Assembly: GCA_031213475.1 (NCBI GenBank)
Contig: JARUPZ010000025.1
Span: 1,426,001-1,490,000 of the forward strand
Length of the DNA: 64,000 bases
Direction: 5' to 3'
DNA from: Nereocystis luetkeana
Taxonomy: Eukaryota; Sar; Phaeophyceae; Laminariales; Laminariaceae
The notes below the pieces were generated by a model. That model worked only from the letters and a program-made list of their open reading frames with translations. It was not told the DNA's origin and did not search any database. How positions within the stretch are numbered: the stretch's first letter is position 1; each line of letters starts with the position of its first letter. A program made the translations under genes and the position numbers. Shown piece by piece: positions 45,354 through 57,329 of the stretch.

Positions 45354-46107
45354 GTGTTGGCCACCTCGCCTGCGGGGGGGGGGGCACGACAGATTGTTTC
45401 TCTTAGATTTTGCTTTCATTTTTCTTCTTTTTCTTTTTCGATTTGTCTACCTTGTTTTTGTTTTCTCTTTGATTGTTTCTTTTCGTTTCACTATTATTTC
45501 ATAGATTGCGTATGTCGTGCCTGTCGTATCTAGTTGTTGTTGTTGTTGTTGTTGTTCTCACATTAACTCACAATTCAATGCAGTCCGTGGTCGCAGGACA
45601 GGCTCCAATAACTCTGGAGTGGAAGAAATACCTCAAGTAAAAACAGAGGCAAAAAAAACAAAAAACAGGCATACGCACTCCACCACTGCGGACACCAGGG
45701 AAGCAAAAAGGAGACTATTAATAGCAGACAAAAACCTCAAAAAAGAAGATGAAGCTAAGCAAAACAAAAACAAAAACAAAACTAAAACAAACGCAGATAG
45801 CAAAACGCGAAAAAAAGGCAAGGCAAAACGGACCATACTAACAAAGACACAAAGAGGTACAAACGGGAATGAAAGAAAAATGAAAACAAAGAAGGGACAA
45901 AAAAGCGATAATCACGGGTATGATGACATGGCTTTGCATTGCCCATTGCAGTTCACACTGCACACGTGGCAACGTAGTATCTCTGTGGCGTAGCTTGGTG
46001 ACCACAGAACTTGTATCTCTTCTAGGATTGAAGAATCGGCACGGACACTGGTTGTGCTGGATGTCGACGGGTAGAAAGAACGGTTTAATGCGAAGAACAC
46101 ACACACA
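45354..46107 (+). mobile_element. LINE-B 3' end (+ strand) with nested LINE-A tail
   Basis: LINE-B 3' UTR runs to 'gtcgtatctag' (45533), is interrupted by LINE-A, and resumes 'tatgatgacatggc' at 45919, ending 'gaagaacacacacaca' at about 46107. The joined phrase occurs uninterrupted at 36688-36705. Confidence 0.85.
45533..45918 (-). mobile_element. LINE-A 3' tail inserted into LINE-B
   Basis: (GTT)n at 45534-45557 is the - strand (AAC)n tail. LINE-A 3' UTR follows up to 'gcgataatcacggg'. The 5' truncation point is within the 3' UTR. Confidence 0.9.
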
Positions 46108-46109
46108 CA

Positions 46110-49100
46110 CACACAGAGATACTACGTTGCCACGTGTGCAGTGTGCACTGCGGTGGGCGATGCAAAGCCATGTCATCATACTAGATACGACAGGCACGAC
46201 ATACGCAATCTATGAAATAGTGAAACGAAAAGAAATAATCAAAGAGAAAACAAAAACAAGGTAGACAAATCGAAAGAGAAAAAGAAGAAAAATGAAAGCA
46301 AAATCTAAGAGAAACAATCTGTCGTGCCCCCCTTCCGCAGGCGAGGTAGCCAACACTTGAAAAATAACGAGATGGAGATAAGAAGGCAAAAAATAAATAA
46401 ATAGGAAAAAACACCACTGCTTGTAAACAGAGTAAGACAAAAAACCAAGGAAAAAAGTAACGAGGAAAAATAACAAAGGGGAAATAACAGGCAGACCAAA
46501 GCCCAAAGCACCTTCCAGGTGACGGCAGCAACTTGTGGTACGAGTAGTATAGCCAGGTTCTCCTTGCTAATCCGCCTGGTACCTTGCTACCCAGACTGCC
46601 GTCTCCGCCCTGCGTTCGTCAACTATGCCCAGCCCCTTGGCGTCAGACAATACGAAACGAGCAGAGCAGGTTCGTCTTGCAACCACGCCACATGGCTCCT
46701 TCAGTACGGCTTATCAATCAGAAAAGGAAGAGGAAGAGAAAAATAGAACATGAAAATCACGGAGAGTCAGCGCAAGAAAACAAAAAAAAAAAAACAAGAA
46801 GAGAAGACAAGGGAAGACCACGTTCGAACAAGCTACACCGGTTGGTAGCACTAGTAGTATGGTCATGTTCTACTTTCTAGTCGACTTGGTGCCTTGCTAC
46901 CCTGTCTGCCATCTCCTTCCTACTTTCGTCTACCGCCGTTTCCCTTCTACCCCTCCTGTTCCCCCCCCTCTCCGCATTCCCTCGGTCGGGTTTTCTGCCA
47001 CTTCTCCTGTTGCCCCCTCCCCCCCCGTTCCCTTGGGCACCATCCACGGCGTATGCGCGGTGTTGCCTACTCATCTCAGCCTCAGCCTCGTGCCACCTCA
47101 CCACGAACCGTTCGGCTGCTTCAAGGATCCCCCGGTACCACTTCCCCGCCTTTTAGGCTGCAGTAGACCACAGCGCGGTCTCAACTCCAAATACCGAGGG
47201 GGCAACTTCCGTTGACCCTTCGGTGGCTCGGAACTCCCTAAGGTCTTCGACTATGCATCTATGCCAAGTCTTACACTGTCCGCCTGGTCTCGGGTTCTCC
47301 CCACCAGCTATCGTCCCGAACATTACCCGACTGGGTAATCGCTCCTTGCTTTGCCGTGCCACGCCCCCCGCAAAGAAGAACCGCCGTTTACGAATTGCGT
47401 TTCGATGCTCTCGCAACGTGTCATCTTGAGGGCCTTCGCGTACGACAGGGTGGCATGGTCAGTATGAAGTCGGCGCTGGAAGCCAATGACTCGCAGCAGG
47501 ACTTGGTGGTGAGCAGTTCGAAGCTTGGCAAAGTGTTCCGCTCTGGGGGTCCACGTCACACACCCGTACAGCAGGGTCTCAATCACCTCGGCCTTCAGCA
47601 TGCGGACTTTAAGGCTAAGGGGGGCGGTCGTCCTATCATACAAGTCCGGGCCGAACCGTTTGAGGCATGCTCGCATGAGGCGGATCCGTCGGTCGATTTC
47701 GAGCGAGAGCGCAGCGTTTTCGTGGATAACACCGCCTAGGTATAAGAACTGGGTCGTCTGCTTATACCTCTGACCTGCCGCTTCGATGACGAGCGGTGGT
47801 GCGAGGGTTGTCTGGTCTGGTGTTTGTAGGACCATTGTCTCAGTCTTCTTTTCCGACGCCGTGAGGCCTGCTGCTTCGAAGACAGTCACGATGACTGTCA
47901 TCATTTTTGCGAGCCCTTCAGCCGACTTCGAGACAATTCCTGCATCATCGGCGTACAACATGGCCCATACAGACCTTTGCACGCACGCCAATGCCTCCTC
48001 CTTCCCTGTTTGAACTACTCCAGCTTCACAGAGTTGGACCAAATCCCTTACAATGGCTTCGTCTTGGCTGAAGCGTACTAGTACGACGTGTAACGCAGCA
48101 GCGAAGAACACGTTGAACAGTAACGGTGATAGTACACAGCCTTGCCGCAGCCCCTGCGTGACATCAAACCATTCCGAGAGCTCGCCGTCATCAGTACGCA
48201 CGCGAGCCCGCATGCCATCGTGGAAATTACGGATAATGCTCAGCATCTTGGTTGGTACGTCAAAGCGTGTGAGTACCTTCCATAACAGCTCTCGGTCGAC
48301 AGAGTCGTACGCTTTCTGCAGATCGATGAGGCACACGTAGAAGGGCATTTTCCTCTGTCGTCCGAGCTCTTGCAGCCGGCGCACGACGAACAACATATCA
48401 ATCGTTTATCGTGCGGGGCGGAAGCCACACTGTTCCTCGGGGAGTAGTTCCTCGGTCTCGCAGTAGTTGCTGAGGCGGGACGCGACGATTTTCAACAACA
48501 CTTTGCCTGCGTGGGCAACAAGCGAAATCCCTCTATAGTTGTTGCAGTCATTTCGATCCTTCTTTTTGTGAAGGACCTTGATTATCGCATCTTTCCATTG
48601 CTGAGGGACTTCTCCTGGTAACCAAAAACTGACGAGGATGTTGTGAAAGCGTTGGGCGAATGCCGGGTGGTCGATTTTTAGGAGTTCGACCGGGAGACCA
48701 TCTGGCCCGACAGCTTTCCAATTCGACATCCCCTTTAGTGCTTCTGTCATCTCGTCTATGGATGGTTCATCTTCAAGGGACAGTTTAGGCGGTCGCGGTG
48801 GCAAGAGGTCGATGATCGTGGGATCGAGTTTCAGCGACTTCGTGTTCAAGAGTTTGTGGTAAAACCCCGCCCATCGTTCACGAATTCGCACCTTATCCCG
48901 TAGGATCGTGCCATCCTCGTCCCTAATGAACTGTTCGCTCCTCGCTTTAGTCCCTTCCAATTCTACCGTAATCTTAAGGTGCTTGTAAAAGCCTCTTTGG
49001 TCGTTGTTCGCTAGGAGTCGTTCGGTTTCGGCAAGGTACGCTTCGAAGTACGCATTCAGTCCCGCGGCAGTCACCTTCTGCAGGTTCGCACACGCAGATC

Positions 49101-49994
49101 TCAGGGTCTTCCACGCGGTTCTGTCCCGGGGGTGGGCACGCAAGAATTGTCGTGCATCCTCCCTCGCTGTCCATGCTGGCATGAATGCGGCCAAGGTTTC
49201 GGCAGACTCACACCATCCATGTCTGCGGTGGCGACGTCCAGGGGGTGGTACCTCTTTTTCGACCGCATCAATAACAGCCGTAGTGAAAATCTCAACCATA
49301 CCAGACGTATTACGGGGCTGGATAGGCTGGTTGAGAGTGGAGATGACCCTGGAGACTACTCGTTCACGACAATTTCCATCGGACATAAAGAGCTGCCTGT
49401 CGAACTCTCGGCGTTTCGTCGGTCTACGTATTTGTCTGTTGGGCGCAAAATGACCACCGAGTCGGACTTTGATATACAAGATGTTGTGGTCTGAGTCAGC
49501 CTTAGCTGGGGCAGGAGGCTGTGGAACGACTTTCGCAACTTGTACTCTAGGTCGATCGACTCGACGGGTTAGGATGTAGTCAATCCGCTTACGGTCATTC
49601 GGGCCGGTGCCGTTGTGTGTATGCGATATCCCACCCTTGCGCGTGCTGAAAAACGTGTTGGTGAGAGCCAACTTGCAATTGGTGGCGAACGACAGGAGCC
49701 GTCTGCCATTATCGTTACGAACATCACGTCCATACGCTCCCAGCACTCTGCTTTGATCATCACCGAACCCTTCCTTCCTCTGTCCAGTTCGTGCGTTGGC
49801 ATCCATCAGTACAAACAGACACTCTTTCGGTAGACGGTGTAGACGTGGCGGTTGAGTTTGGCAAGTTCCTGGCGACGTTCTATAAATAGTTGACTACAAG
49901 GAAGTTGCTTCGACAGATCACGCAGCATGGACAGTTGGTCGTTTTCACAGCTGACCTTTAGTTTTTCATTTTTCGAAATAATATCGCAGAACAA
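46110..49994 (-). pseudogene. LINE-B copy 1 (endonuclease end, RT, 3' UTR), 5'-truncated
   Basis: The - strand frame holds the end of an APE-type endonuclease (VLMDANARTGQR, RIDYILTRR, DSDHNILYIK), a linker, then RT with DGLPVELLK, WKDAIIKVLHKK, NYRGISLVAHAGK, QCGFRPAR, an in-frame TAA (48406-48408), [28 protein letters not shown], the catalytic [10 protein letters not shown] box (about 47945-47975) and [11 protein letters not shown] frameshift near 47395 precedes the C-terminal region ([27 protein letters not shown]). The 49806-49994 part is another frameshifted endonuclease piece. A ~700-bp 3' UTR ends at a (GT)n run near 46110. As in other LINEs it would nick target DNA and prime cDNA synthesis, but this copy is broken. 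Confidence 0.93.
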
Positions 49995-50002
49995 TGCAAC
50001 TG

Positions 50003-52724
50003 TTTGTCCACACGCACGTGTGTGTTCTCCATGTTAAACCGTTATTTCTACCCGTCGACATCCAGCACAACCAGTGTCCGTGCCGATTCTTCAATCCTAA
50101 AAGAGATAGCAGTACAAGTTATGTGGTCACAAGGCTACGCCACAGATATATCACTTTGCCAGGTACCAGGTATGCAGTAAGCACAGCAGTGGGCAATGCA
50201 ATGCAATGTCATCATAGGTACGACAGGCACGACATACACATTCTATAAAACATAGAACCGAAAGGAAACAATCAAAAAGGAACAAAAAACATGAGACAAA
50301 TACGAAGAGAAAAAATGAAATAAAAAATAAAATAGAAGAAACAATCTGTCGTGCCCCCCCCCCGCAGGCGAGGTGGCCAACACTTGAAAAATAACGAGCT
50401 GGAAAGAAAATATATACCAGGAAATAAAAAACAAAAACACCACTGCTTGTAAACAGAGTATAAGGCAAAGAACCAAGGAAAAAACAACAGAGGGATAAAA
50501 TAACTGGCGGGCCAAAGCCCAAAGCACCCTCCAGGTGTGGCGGCAGCAGTTTGTGGTACGAGTAGTATAGCCAGGTTCTCCCTACTAATCCGCTTGGTAC
50601 CTTGCTACCCAGGCTGCCGTCTCCATCCTGCCTTCGTTGACTATGCCCAGCCCCTTGGCGTCCGGCAATACGAAACGAGCAGAGCAGGTCCGTCATCCAA
50701 CCACGCCACAGGACTCCTTCAATACGGCATATATATCAATCAAAAAAGGAGGAGAAATATAAACAATGAAAATCACGGGGAATCAGCGCAAGAAAGAAAA
50801 AATAAAAAATAAAAAATAAAAATAAAAAAGGGGAGACAAGGGAAGACCACGTTCGAACCAGCTGCACCAGTTGGTGGCACTAGTAGTATGGTCATGTTGT
50901 ACTTGCTAGTCGGCCTGGTGCCTTGCTACCCTGTCTGTCATCTCCTTCCTACTTTCGTCTACCGCAGTTTCCCTTCTACTCCTCATGCCCCCCCCCCCTC
51001 TCCGCATTTCCTTGGTCGGGTTTTCCGCCACTTCCCCTGTAGCCCCCCTCCCCGTTCCCTTGGACACCAACCACGGCCGACACCAACCACGGCCGACGCA
51101 CGGCGCTGCCTAGTCATCTCAGCCTCAGCCTCGTGCCATCTCACCATCAACTGTTCGGCTGCTTCAAGGATCCCCCGGTACCACTTCCCCGTCTTTTTGG
51201 CTGCAGTGTACCACAACGCGGTCTCAACTCCAAACACCAAGGTGGAAGTTTCCGTTGACCCTTCGATGGCTCGGAACTCCCTAAGGTCTTCGACTATGCG
51301 TCTATGCCAAGTCTTACACTGTCCGCCTGGTCTAGGGTTCTCCTCACCAGCTATCGTCCCGAACATTACCCGACTGGGTAATCGCTCCTTGCTTTACCGT
51401 GCCACGCCCCCCGCAAAGAAGAGCCGCCGTTTACGAATGGTGGTTTCTATGCTCTCGTAATGTGTCATCTTGAGGGTCTTCGCGTATGAGAGGGTGGCAT
51501 GGTCAGTACAAAGTCGGCGCTGGAAGCCAATGACTCGCGACAGCACTCGGTGGTGAGCCGTTCGAACCTTGGCAAAGTGTTCCGCTCTGAGGGTCCACGT
51601 CACACACCCGTACAACTGGGTCTCAATCACCTCGGCCTTCAGCGTTCGGACTTTAAGGCTAAGGGGGGCGGTCGTCCTATCATACAACTACGGGTCGAAC
51701 CGTTTTGAGGCATGCTCGCATTATGCGAATCCGTCGGTCGATTTCGAGCGAGAGGTCAGCGTTTCAGGGGATAATGCCGCCTAGGTATAATAACTGGGTC
51801 GTCTGCTTTTACTTCTGGCCTGCCGTTTCGATGACGAGCGGTGGTGCGAGGGTCGTCTGGTCTGGTGTTTGTAGAAGCATTGTGTCTGTCTTCTTTTCGC
51901 GAGCCCTTCAGCCGACTTCGAGACAATTCCTGCATCATCGGCGTACAACATGGCCCATGCAGCCCTTCGCACGCACGCCAACGGCCCCTGCTTCTCTGTT
52001 CGAACTACTCCAGCATCACTGAGTTGGACGAAATCCCTTACGATGGCTTCGTCTTGGCTGAAGCGTATTCTTACGACGTGTAACGCAGCAGCGAAGAATA
52101 AGTTGAACAGTAACGGTGATAGTCCACAGCCTTGCCGCAGCCTTGCCGCAACCCCTGCGTGACATCAAGCCATTCCGAGTGCTCGCCGTCATCAGTACGC
52201 ACGCGAGCCCGCATGCCATCGTGGAAATAACGGAAAATTCTCAGCATCTTGATTGGTACGCCAAAGCGTGTAAGTACCTTCCATAACGCCGGTCGCCCCG
52301 GTGGTTCAAGTTGTTAACCTCGAATTCTACTTGTTTCAGTCCTGGGTTCGAGCCCCAGGAGGGTCGGACTTTGACTTTATTTGCAAAAATAAAAAAAGGG
52401 ATTCAATTGTGTAGAGCGCCTTGCAGCGTGGGTAGGCACAATTCGATGCGAGTCGACGAGGGAAGAAAAGGCTGAAATCTTCTCGCGATAAAAAAAAATG
52501 AAGGCACGGACCGTAGCGGGAAGGGGGGAGAAGAGCCTGCTATGTGACCCCGGATCTGAGTTACGAGTTGGAAGGAGAGAGAGAAGAAGATGTGCGAAGA
52601 TAATGAATGGGATGAAAAAAATTTATAAATAAATAAATAACAGCTCTCCGTCGAGAGAGTCGTACGCTTTCTGCAGATCGATGAAGCACACGTAAAAGGG
52701 GATTTTGCTCTGTCGTACACCAGG
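50003..52724 (-). pseudogene. LINE-B copy 2, 5'-truncated, interrupted by a SINE
   Basis: Starts inside RT at 'cagatcgatgaagc' (matching 48317-48330), is split by the SINE at 52288-52636, then follows copy 1 through the C-terminal region ([40 protein letters not shown]) to the 3' UTR and the LINE-B tip at about 50003-50210. It has a small duplication of 'cttgccgcag' near 52140 and an internal deletion that removes the region just after the YADD-type box (51900). Its 3' end abuts the truncated 5' end of copy 1. Confidence 0.9.
52288..52636 (+). mobile_element. Full-length tRNA-derived SINE inside LINE-B copy 2
   Basis: Nearly identical to 36175-36535, with the same B box (ggttcgagcccc) and an A-rich 'aaataaataaataa' tail. 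It is flanked by ATAAC (52283-52287 and 52637-52641). The uninterrupted target 'ccttccataacagctctc' is visible in LINE-B copy 1 at 48277-48294. Confidence 0.92.
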
Positions 52725-52732
52725 TCCACCAG

Positions 52733-52857
52733 GTGTGTATATTCTTCACATTAAACCGTTTTTTTCTACACACACACCCGTCGACATCAGCACAGCCAGT
52801 GTCCGTGTCGATTCTTCAATCCTAGAAGAGATACCAATTTCTGTGGCAGCTTTTGTC
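52733..52857 (-). mobile_element. LINE-B copy 3, 3' tip only
   Basis: The - strand LINE-B terminus (attcttcacattaaaccg...gacatcagcacagcc on the + strand) starts about 10 bp after the truncated 5' end of copy 2. It ends near 'gaagagataccaatttctg'. Confidence 0.8.
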
Positions 52858-52859
52858 TA

Positions 52860-53061
52860 GAACCAGTGCATACCGGGGGCCTGATACCTGTCAGAAACGG
52901 TGGGTCATTGACAGACGTGGACCAATCAAGCGTACCAGCCAGGTATACCGGGTATACTGCTTTAATATATTTTAGGCCGCGGTTGTCCCACACTAAAACA
53001 GTACCAGGTAGTAGTTTCGTGTCCGTCAATGACGAAAAATATGGTGTATTGAAAATACAAA
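52860..53061. other. Short stretch with several TACCNGGTA motifs
   Basis: TACCGGGTA is at 52946-52954, TACCAGGTA at 53002-53010, and a split form 'taccagccaggta' at 52933-52945. No gene. Confidence 0.6.
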
Positions 53062-53973
53062 GGGTTTTTGCCAAAATCAGGTATACCTCTTCACTTTTCG
53101 CCCTAAATCAGTTGCTTGCTAAAACCAAGTAAAAAACACGCCCCAAGAGCCCTGCTTTTGGCCAGGCTGACATTGTATCTGGTTTTCGTTCGAAAAGGCC
53201 AATATATACCTGTTTTTTCTACTCTCTCTAGCTTTTAATTGATGTGGCCCAACTTTGAACAGATCAGAGAGGCCATACGTGTGATAGATACACTTCCTGT
53301 TTTTTCTCTCCGTATGCGTCGGCCCTCGCTCGGTTGAATTTCTTCTCTTTCAATATCTAAACTCTGTACTCGAACATCGTACCAAAAAGTACGTGTTTTT
53401 ACATGCATGCATGCCGTGCGCTGGTTTCACTTTTTCTTCTTTGGGGGGTGCGACGTGCTTCAGTTATCAAATATTAATAGTTGTTGTGATATGTACTCGG
53501 TTGTTTTCTCTTCTAGAATCTCACAACACTAACAGTGATACAGCACCATCATGGTCTTTGTATGCACCACCCTGCGTCGAGGTGGTCTCAGGTTCGGTAC
53601 GGCAAGATATTCTCGTGACGAGCAGGCGGTTCCGCGAGGAAGGTCTAGAAAATTATAGCTGGCAACGGGGGATGGCCGCCAGAGAAAAAACTCTTGGCGA
53701 CCCCGCCGTGGCGAAACAAACGAAGTCTAATAATTAGTGACTCTCTACAGGTCCAAGCGGAGTTCGTGGTATCTACACCGTAAGAAAAACAAAACAGTTC
53801 AGAGATTGAAGGCCATGTGGCACGCTTAATGATTTAGAGGCAACATTTTTTACCGGACTCTAATGGAAAGAAAGAACAACGCTCGTGGCGCGCTTTTCAT
53901 ACTTGGTTTTAGTATCTACCTGATTTTGGCTCAAAAGGAAAAGGTATTTACTGATTTTGGCATTTATTTGCCC
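53062..53973 (+). mobile_element. ~0.9-kb TIR element, copy 1
   Basis: Begins gggtttttgccaaaatcagg and ends 'actgattttggcatttattt' then gccc, so the ends are inverted around 'ccaaaatcag'. Central phrases 'tgcgtcgaggtggtctcagg' and 'caggcggttccgcgagga' are shared with 61688-62556. A ~70-codon frame in the middle (APPCVEVVSGSVRQDILVTS) is conserved in part between copies but has no known domain. Confidence 0.75.
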
Positions 53974-54704
53974 AAAATAAAACTTATGTCCAGAGATAAC
54001 AGCGTGAATTAGCTACATTCGGTCAAAATCGACGAACAACGGGAATGCTGAACCTTGCGCTGGACAAAAACTAAGGGCACGTGCCGGGGGGGAGAAGAAA
54101 CGACACCTGTGACCACGGCTTGTGCCCAAGATCGGCGAGGGTGAAACCTCCTACGAGTTAGGCTGGAAAGTAAAAGTTATGACTAAAAAAAAAATCAAAA
54201 TACGAAATACAAAAGGTCCCGACCTTGACAAAACAGGATGAAAGTGCTATCTCGTGACTCCTGACTCGTGACATCACAATTTTTCACACCGTATCAACAG
54301 GTCATTCGGCATGCTGTCTGTAGGGGTGTGTATGATAATGGATACGGGTATCCTCGGCGCGTTAGTTCGTCACAGCTGAGATGCTCCACTTGGTCGGGTC
54401 CATTGCTGTGTTGTGTACCAATTCGGGTGCCCGCGCTGTGGCCCCGCTGCGTGCTGCTCATCGCGTTGGTTTATCGCCATTATAACCAGCCGCGGATGGG
54501 TTAGTTAACGCAGTACTAACGATGGGAAAAGCGATCGATGTTATGTACTACAACAAGATAGTGCTTACAGTAGTACTGTAGGTGAATTATCGCGCTCGCT
54601 ACTTCTGCCGCGTACAGCACTACTGCCGTGCTTCGTACAACAACAGCAAAATATGATGCAGTGACTGTGTATATCTACTGAACCCTTTGTGGAGACAAAC
54701 GCCA
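53974..54704. other. Unassigned DNA with an old SINE 3' fragment
   Basis: About 54075-54170 (gggcacgtgcc, ggggagaagaaacg, tgtgacc, tacgagttaggctggaaag) parallels the SINE body at low identity. Nothing else recognised. Confidence 0.35.
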
Positions 54705-55248
54705 CCAAATGGCTGGATTAAAAGTGCCACGTGCGTGTTTCAACGCGCCCAAGGCCGTGTGGTGTTGGTGGTCTGCACTGCTATCGGTAGTACCTAGGAG
54801 AAAGTCCCTGCCGTCTAGCCCTCTCTGCAGCTCTTCCGCTCTATTCTCCAACCCCTCCCGCCCGGTACTACTGCTGCCTCTACGTTCCGTAACCCTGACC
54901 CTGTTCCCTCAGACCGCAAGGGCCCAGTCTTCCTTCCCAAGGACTCCCGAAGAAGCATCTAATAATAATAGCGAAAACCTGATGCTGCTTGAAAAGGGCT
55001 TGTTTAGAACTGCTACGAGCATCTTTCAACGCGCAGAAGGCCGCGCGCTGTTGCTGGTCTACGCTTTTATCAGTAGTACCCAAGAGAGCCTCTCTCTGCT
55101 ATCTCGCTCTGTCTGTAGCTCTTCCACCTTCTTCTCCACCCCCCCTCCCCCACGTACTACCACTGCCCTTACTTCCCGTTCTTCTGACCCAGCCTCCTCC
55201 GACGGCAGGGGCCAGCCCTCCTTCCTAAGCAATCCCGAAGAAGATTAA
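54705..55248. repeat. ~283-bp tandem repeat, 2 units, inverted relative to 22.4 kb
   Basis: The phrases 'ctatcggtagtacc' (54781) and 'tatcagtagtacc' (55066) lie about 283 bp apart. Sequence matches the reverse complement of the 22418-23047 array (tttcaacgcgcMcaaggcc, cccgaagaagcatc). A 179-codon open frame spans both units but is explained by the repeat. Confidence 0.8.
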
Positions 55249-56180
55249 TATATACCAGGCAGTCTACAGTCGGATTCGTTATCTAGATTCTGTGTGCGTA
55301 GTTATTTACCCGGGATATTGTTGGTGATGCGGTGTCTGTTGCGCGCCGCAGGCGCGCGAGCGTTTCACGGGGGCTCCCCGGGAGGGTCGTCGGAGGCAAA
55401 ACCATTGCGATGTATCCACATAATATATATATGACCGAAAAACAAGCAACAAAGTGCATTTCAACGCCTCCCGAACCTCGAAAGGCGTGTATAGTGATCC
55501 GAACATTTTTTTTCATTATTCTACTCCACTCAATTGAAAATAAGATCTGAAAAATCGGCCTGCGGCGTATTTACTAATGGAGGGGGCTCAAGATGTTTTC
55601 GACATGGGCGGATGTTCATAACAGAATGTTTCGGCCAACAAATACGTCCGCAACATTGTTTTGGGCATGCATCCAAAAAACGTTGCGCGGCCAAAATCGT
55701 GTGTTGCACTGCGTTCAATCAGTCCCTCCGCCGCGGATGTTGGGAGGAACGGTAATTTTGATCCTAATGCCGCGCCTGCGCAACAGCTAATTATATCAAC
55801 AAACTAATCAATCTCGCCGTACTACAGTCTGATGGTTCGTTGGTGTAAAGCCTTCATGTAATCGTGGGGTGCTGCCGTGTTTTTGCTTTGGTCACCTAGC
55901 GCTACGAGTCGAAGAAGAAAACGTTGTGACTGTATTTTTCTTCATTTATACTGACTGACGTCTGTTCTGCTCAATGCCAATGCCCATCTGTACCTTGGCT
56001 CGCTCATCGTTGAGAAAACTTGAATTTATCGACATGCTTTGATCGGTTACATGTGATCCACGTTGAAGCTCATGCTACGGCATAGCCCCGTTTGCTATAT
56101 GGGGGTTCTCACTGGGATCCGCATGCAGTGTAACTGCACGCTGTGGGCCGTATATAATATGCTCCGATTCAGTCTATGTA
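55249..56180. other. No gene recognised
   Basis: Short open frames only. The phrase 'gcgcgccgcaggcgcgc' (55341-55357) is a small palindrome. A possible exon begins after this interval. Confidence 0.3.
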
Positions 56181-56515
56181 TTGAGCCCCCTCAGAAAAAA
56201 ACGCCGTCTACGGTGGTGTGATCACGATATCTTCAGCGCGTACCCGTGCAGAGAGTGTTGTTCGCCACGCAAAGCGCTTATCTCTCCTTTCTCTCGTCCG
56301 CCGTGCACTCTGTGGCGCAAGCCATACCTCTCGACCTCTCGCCTGCCGCCCAGGATGCCGTCAGGATCGATGACCACCACACCATTCAGGGAGCTTCCTG
56401 CGCGTCCCAAGGTTGTTCTGCCAAAGTGGGCGCCGACGTCGGAGAAGGAGGTCACGTGTGCGTTCAAGCCTTGCAGAGGCTTGCCGCAGAACAACTTCTA
56501 CGATGTAAGTGCTGA
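56181..56515. other. GC-rich block, possible exon, strand unresolved
   Basis: Open in several frames on both strands. The + strand frame ends EKEVTCAFKPCRGLPQNNFY next to a good donor (gat|gtaagtgct, 56502-56510). The - strand frame contains GRTTLGRAGSSLNGVVVIDP. No family is recognised, so no product is given. Confidence 0.3.
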
Positions 56516-56529
56516 GGTTGGGTAGGTCC

Positions 56530-57320
56530 TGTAAAGAACCCCGCTTTGTGTCTACGGTAAAACAAGTTCCTTCACCTGTCTTTCATTGACGACTATAGAT
56601 GGCATCGCCCATAAATCATAATGTTTCGGAGTGCAACGATTTCTGGAGCCACCTGTGCCCCCATATCTATCCCCTGTGCGTAGGGTATGTCTTGTAATTA
56701 TTTCACCTCTGCTCTATCAGAGCCTCGAATATTTCCGCTGACCCATGATTTGTCCAGGGCAGATATGAGCTCCTTGGTGGACTCCAGTGAGTGCGCCAAA
56801 GCGACAGCAGCTTCCGCCGCCCCTCCTCCCAGGCGCACCTCTCTTTACTAAAGCATGAAAACGTTGTTCAAGACGAGAACATGCGGTGTTTTGTGGCGTG
56901 CACATCTTTTTTTATATACAGCAGTTCGAGCCGAGCCGATCAACCAGTTTTGTAAGAAAAAGGTCCGTTGTGCTCACGCTGGTCTTTCCAAGAGCACAGC
57001 CAGGTCTACGATATCGCGGCGCGCGTACTGTCTGTCCCAAGGTTCGTGTGGTTTGTTTGGGCGCCGGGAAAGGTATCGGAACGTTCTTCCTGCTCGCTGT
57101 GCAGCACGAAAAAAAACACTCAATACTAGGGCGCTCAAAAAAAAACTTTTTTTTACACCTCACGTCGTTTTTTCCAACTCGGGCGCTACCGACAGAGGGG
57201 AGGGGTAACTGGTACCGTCCCCTCCCTCTACGCCTGTGCAATACCTTTACAGAGCTGATACTAGGAGACGGCAGAGAGCCGCCCCCCATGTGCTTTATAT
57301 GAGGCCTTCCGCCCGACAAC
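56530..57320. other. No gene recognised
   Basis: Overlapping open frames of 60-140 codons on both strands lack known motifs. No second copy was found. Confidence 0.3.
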
Positions 57321-57329
57321 TAGTATTTG

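Noticed and set aside
54709..55248. A 179-residue secreted or membrane protein
   Set aside because: The open frame is produced by two units of a ~283-bp tandem repeat that also occurs, inverted and frame-disrupted, at 22.4 kb.
56855..57319. Overlapping genes on both strands
   Set aside because: Four frames of similar length overlap, none with a recognised motif or consistent splice sites.
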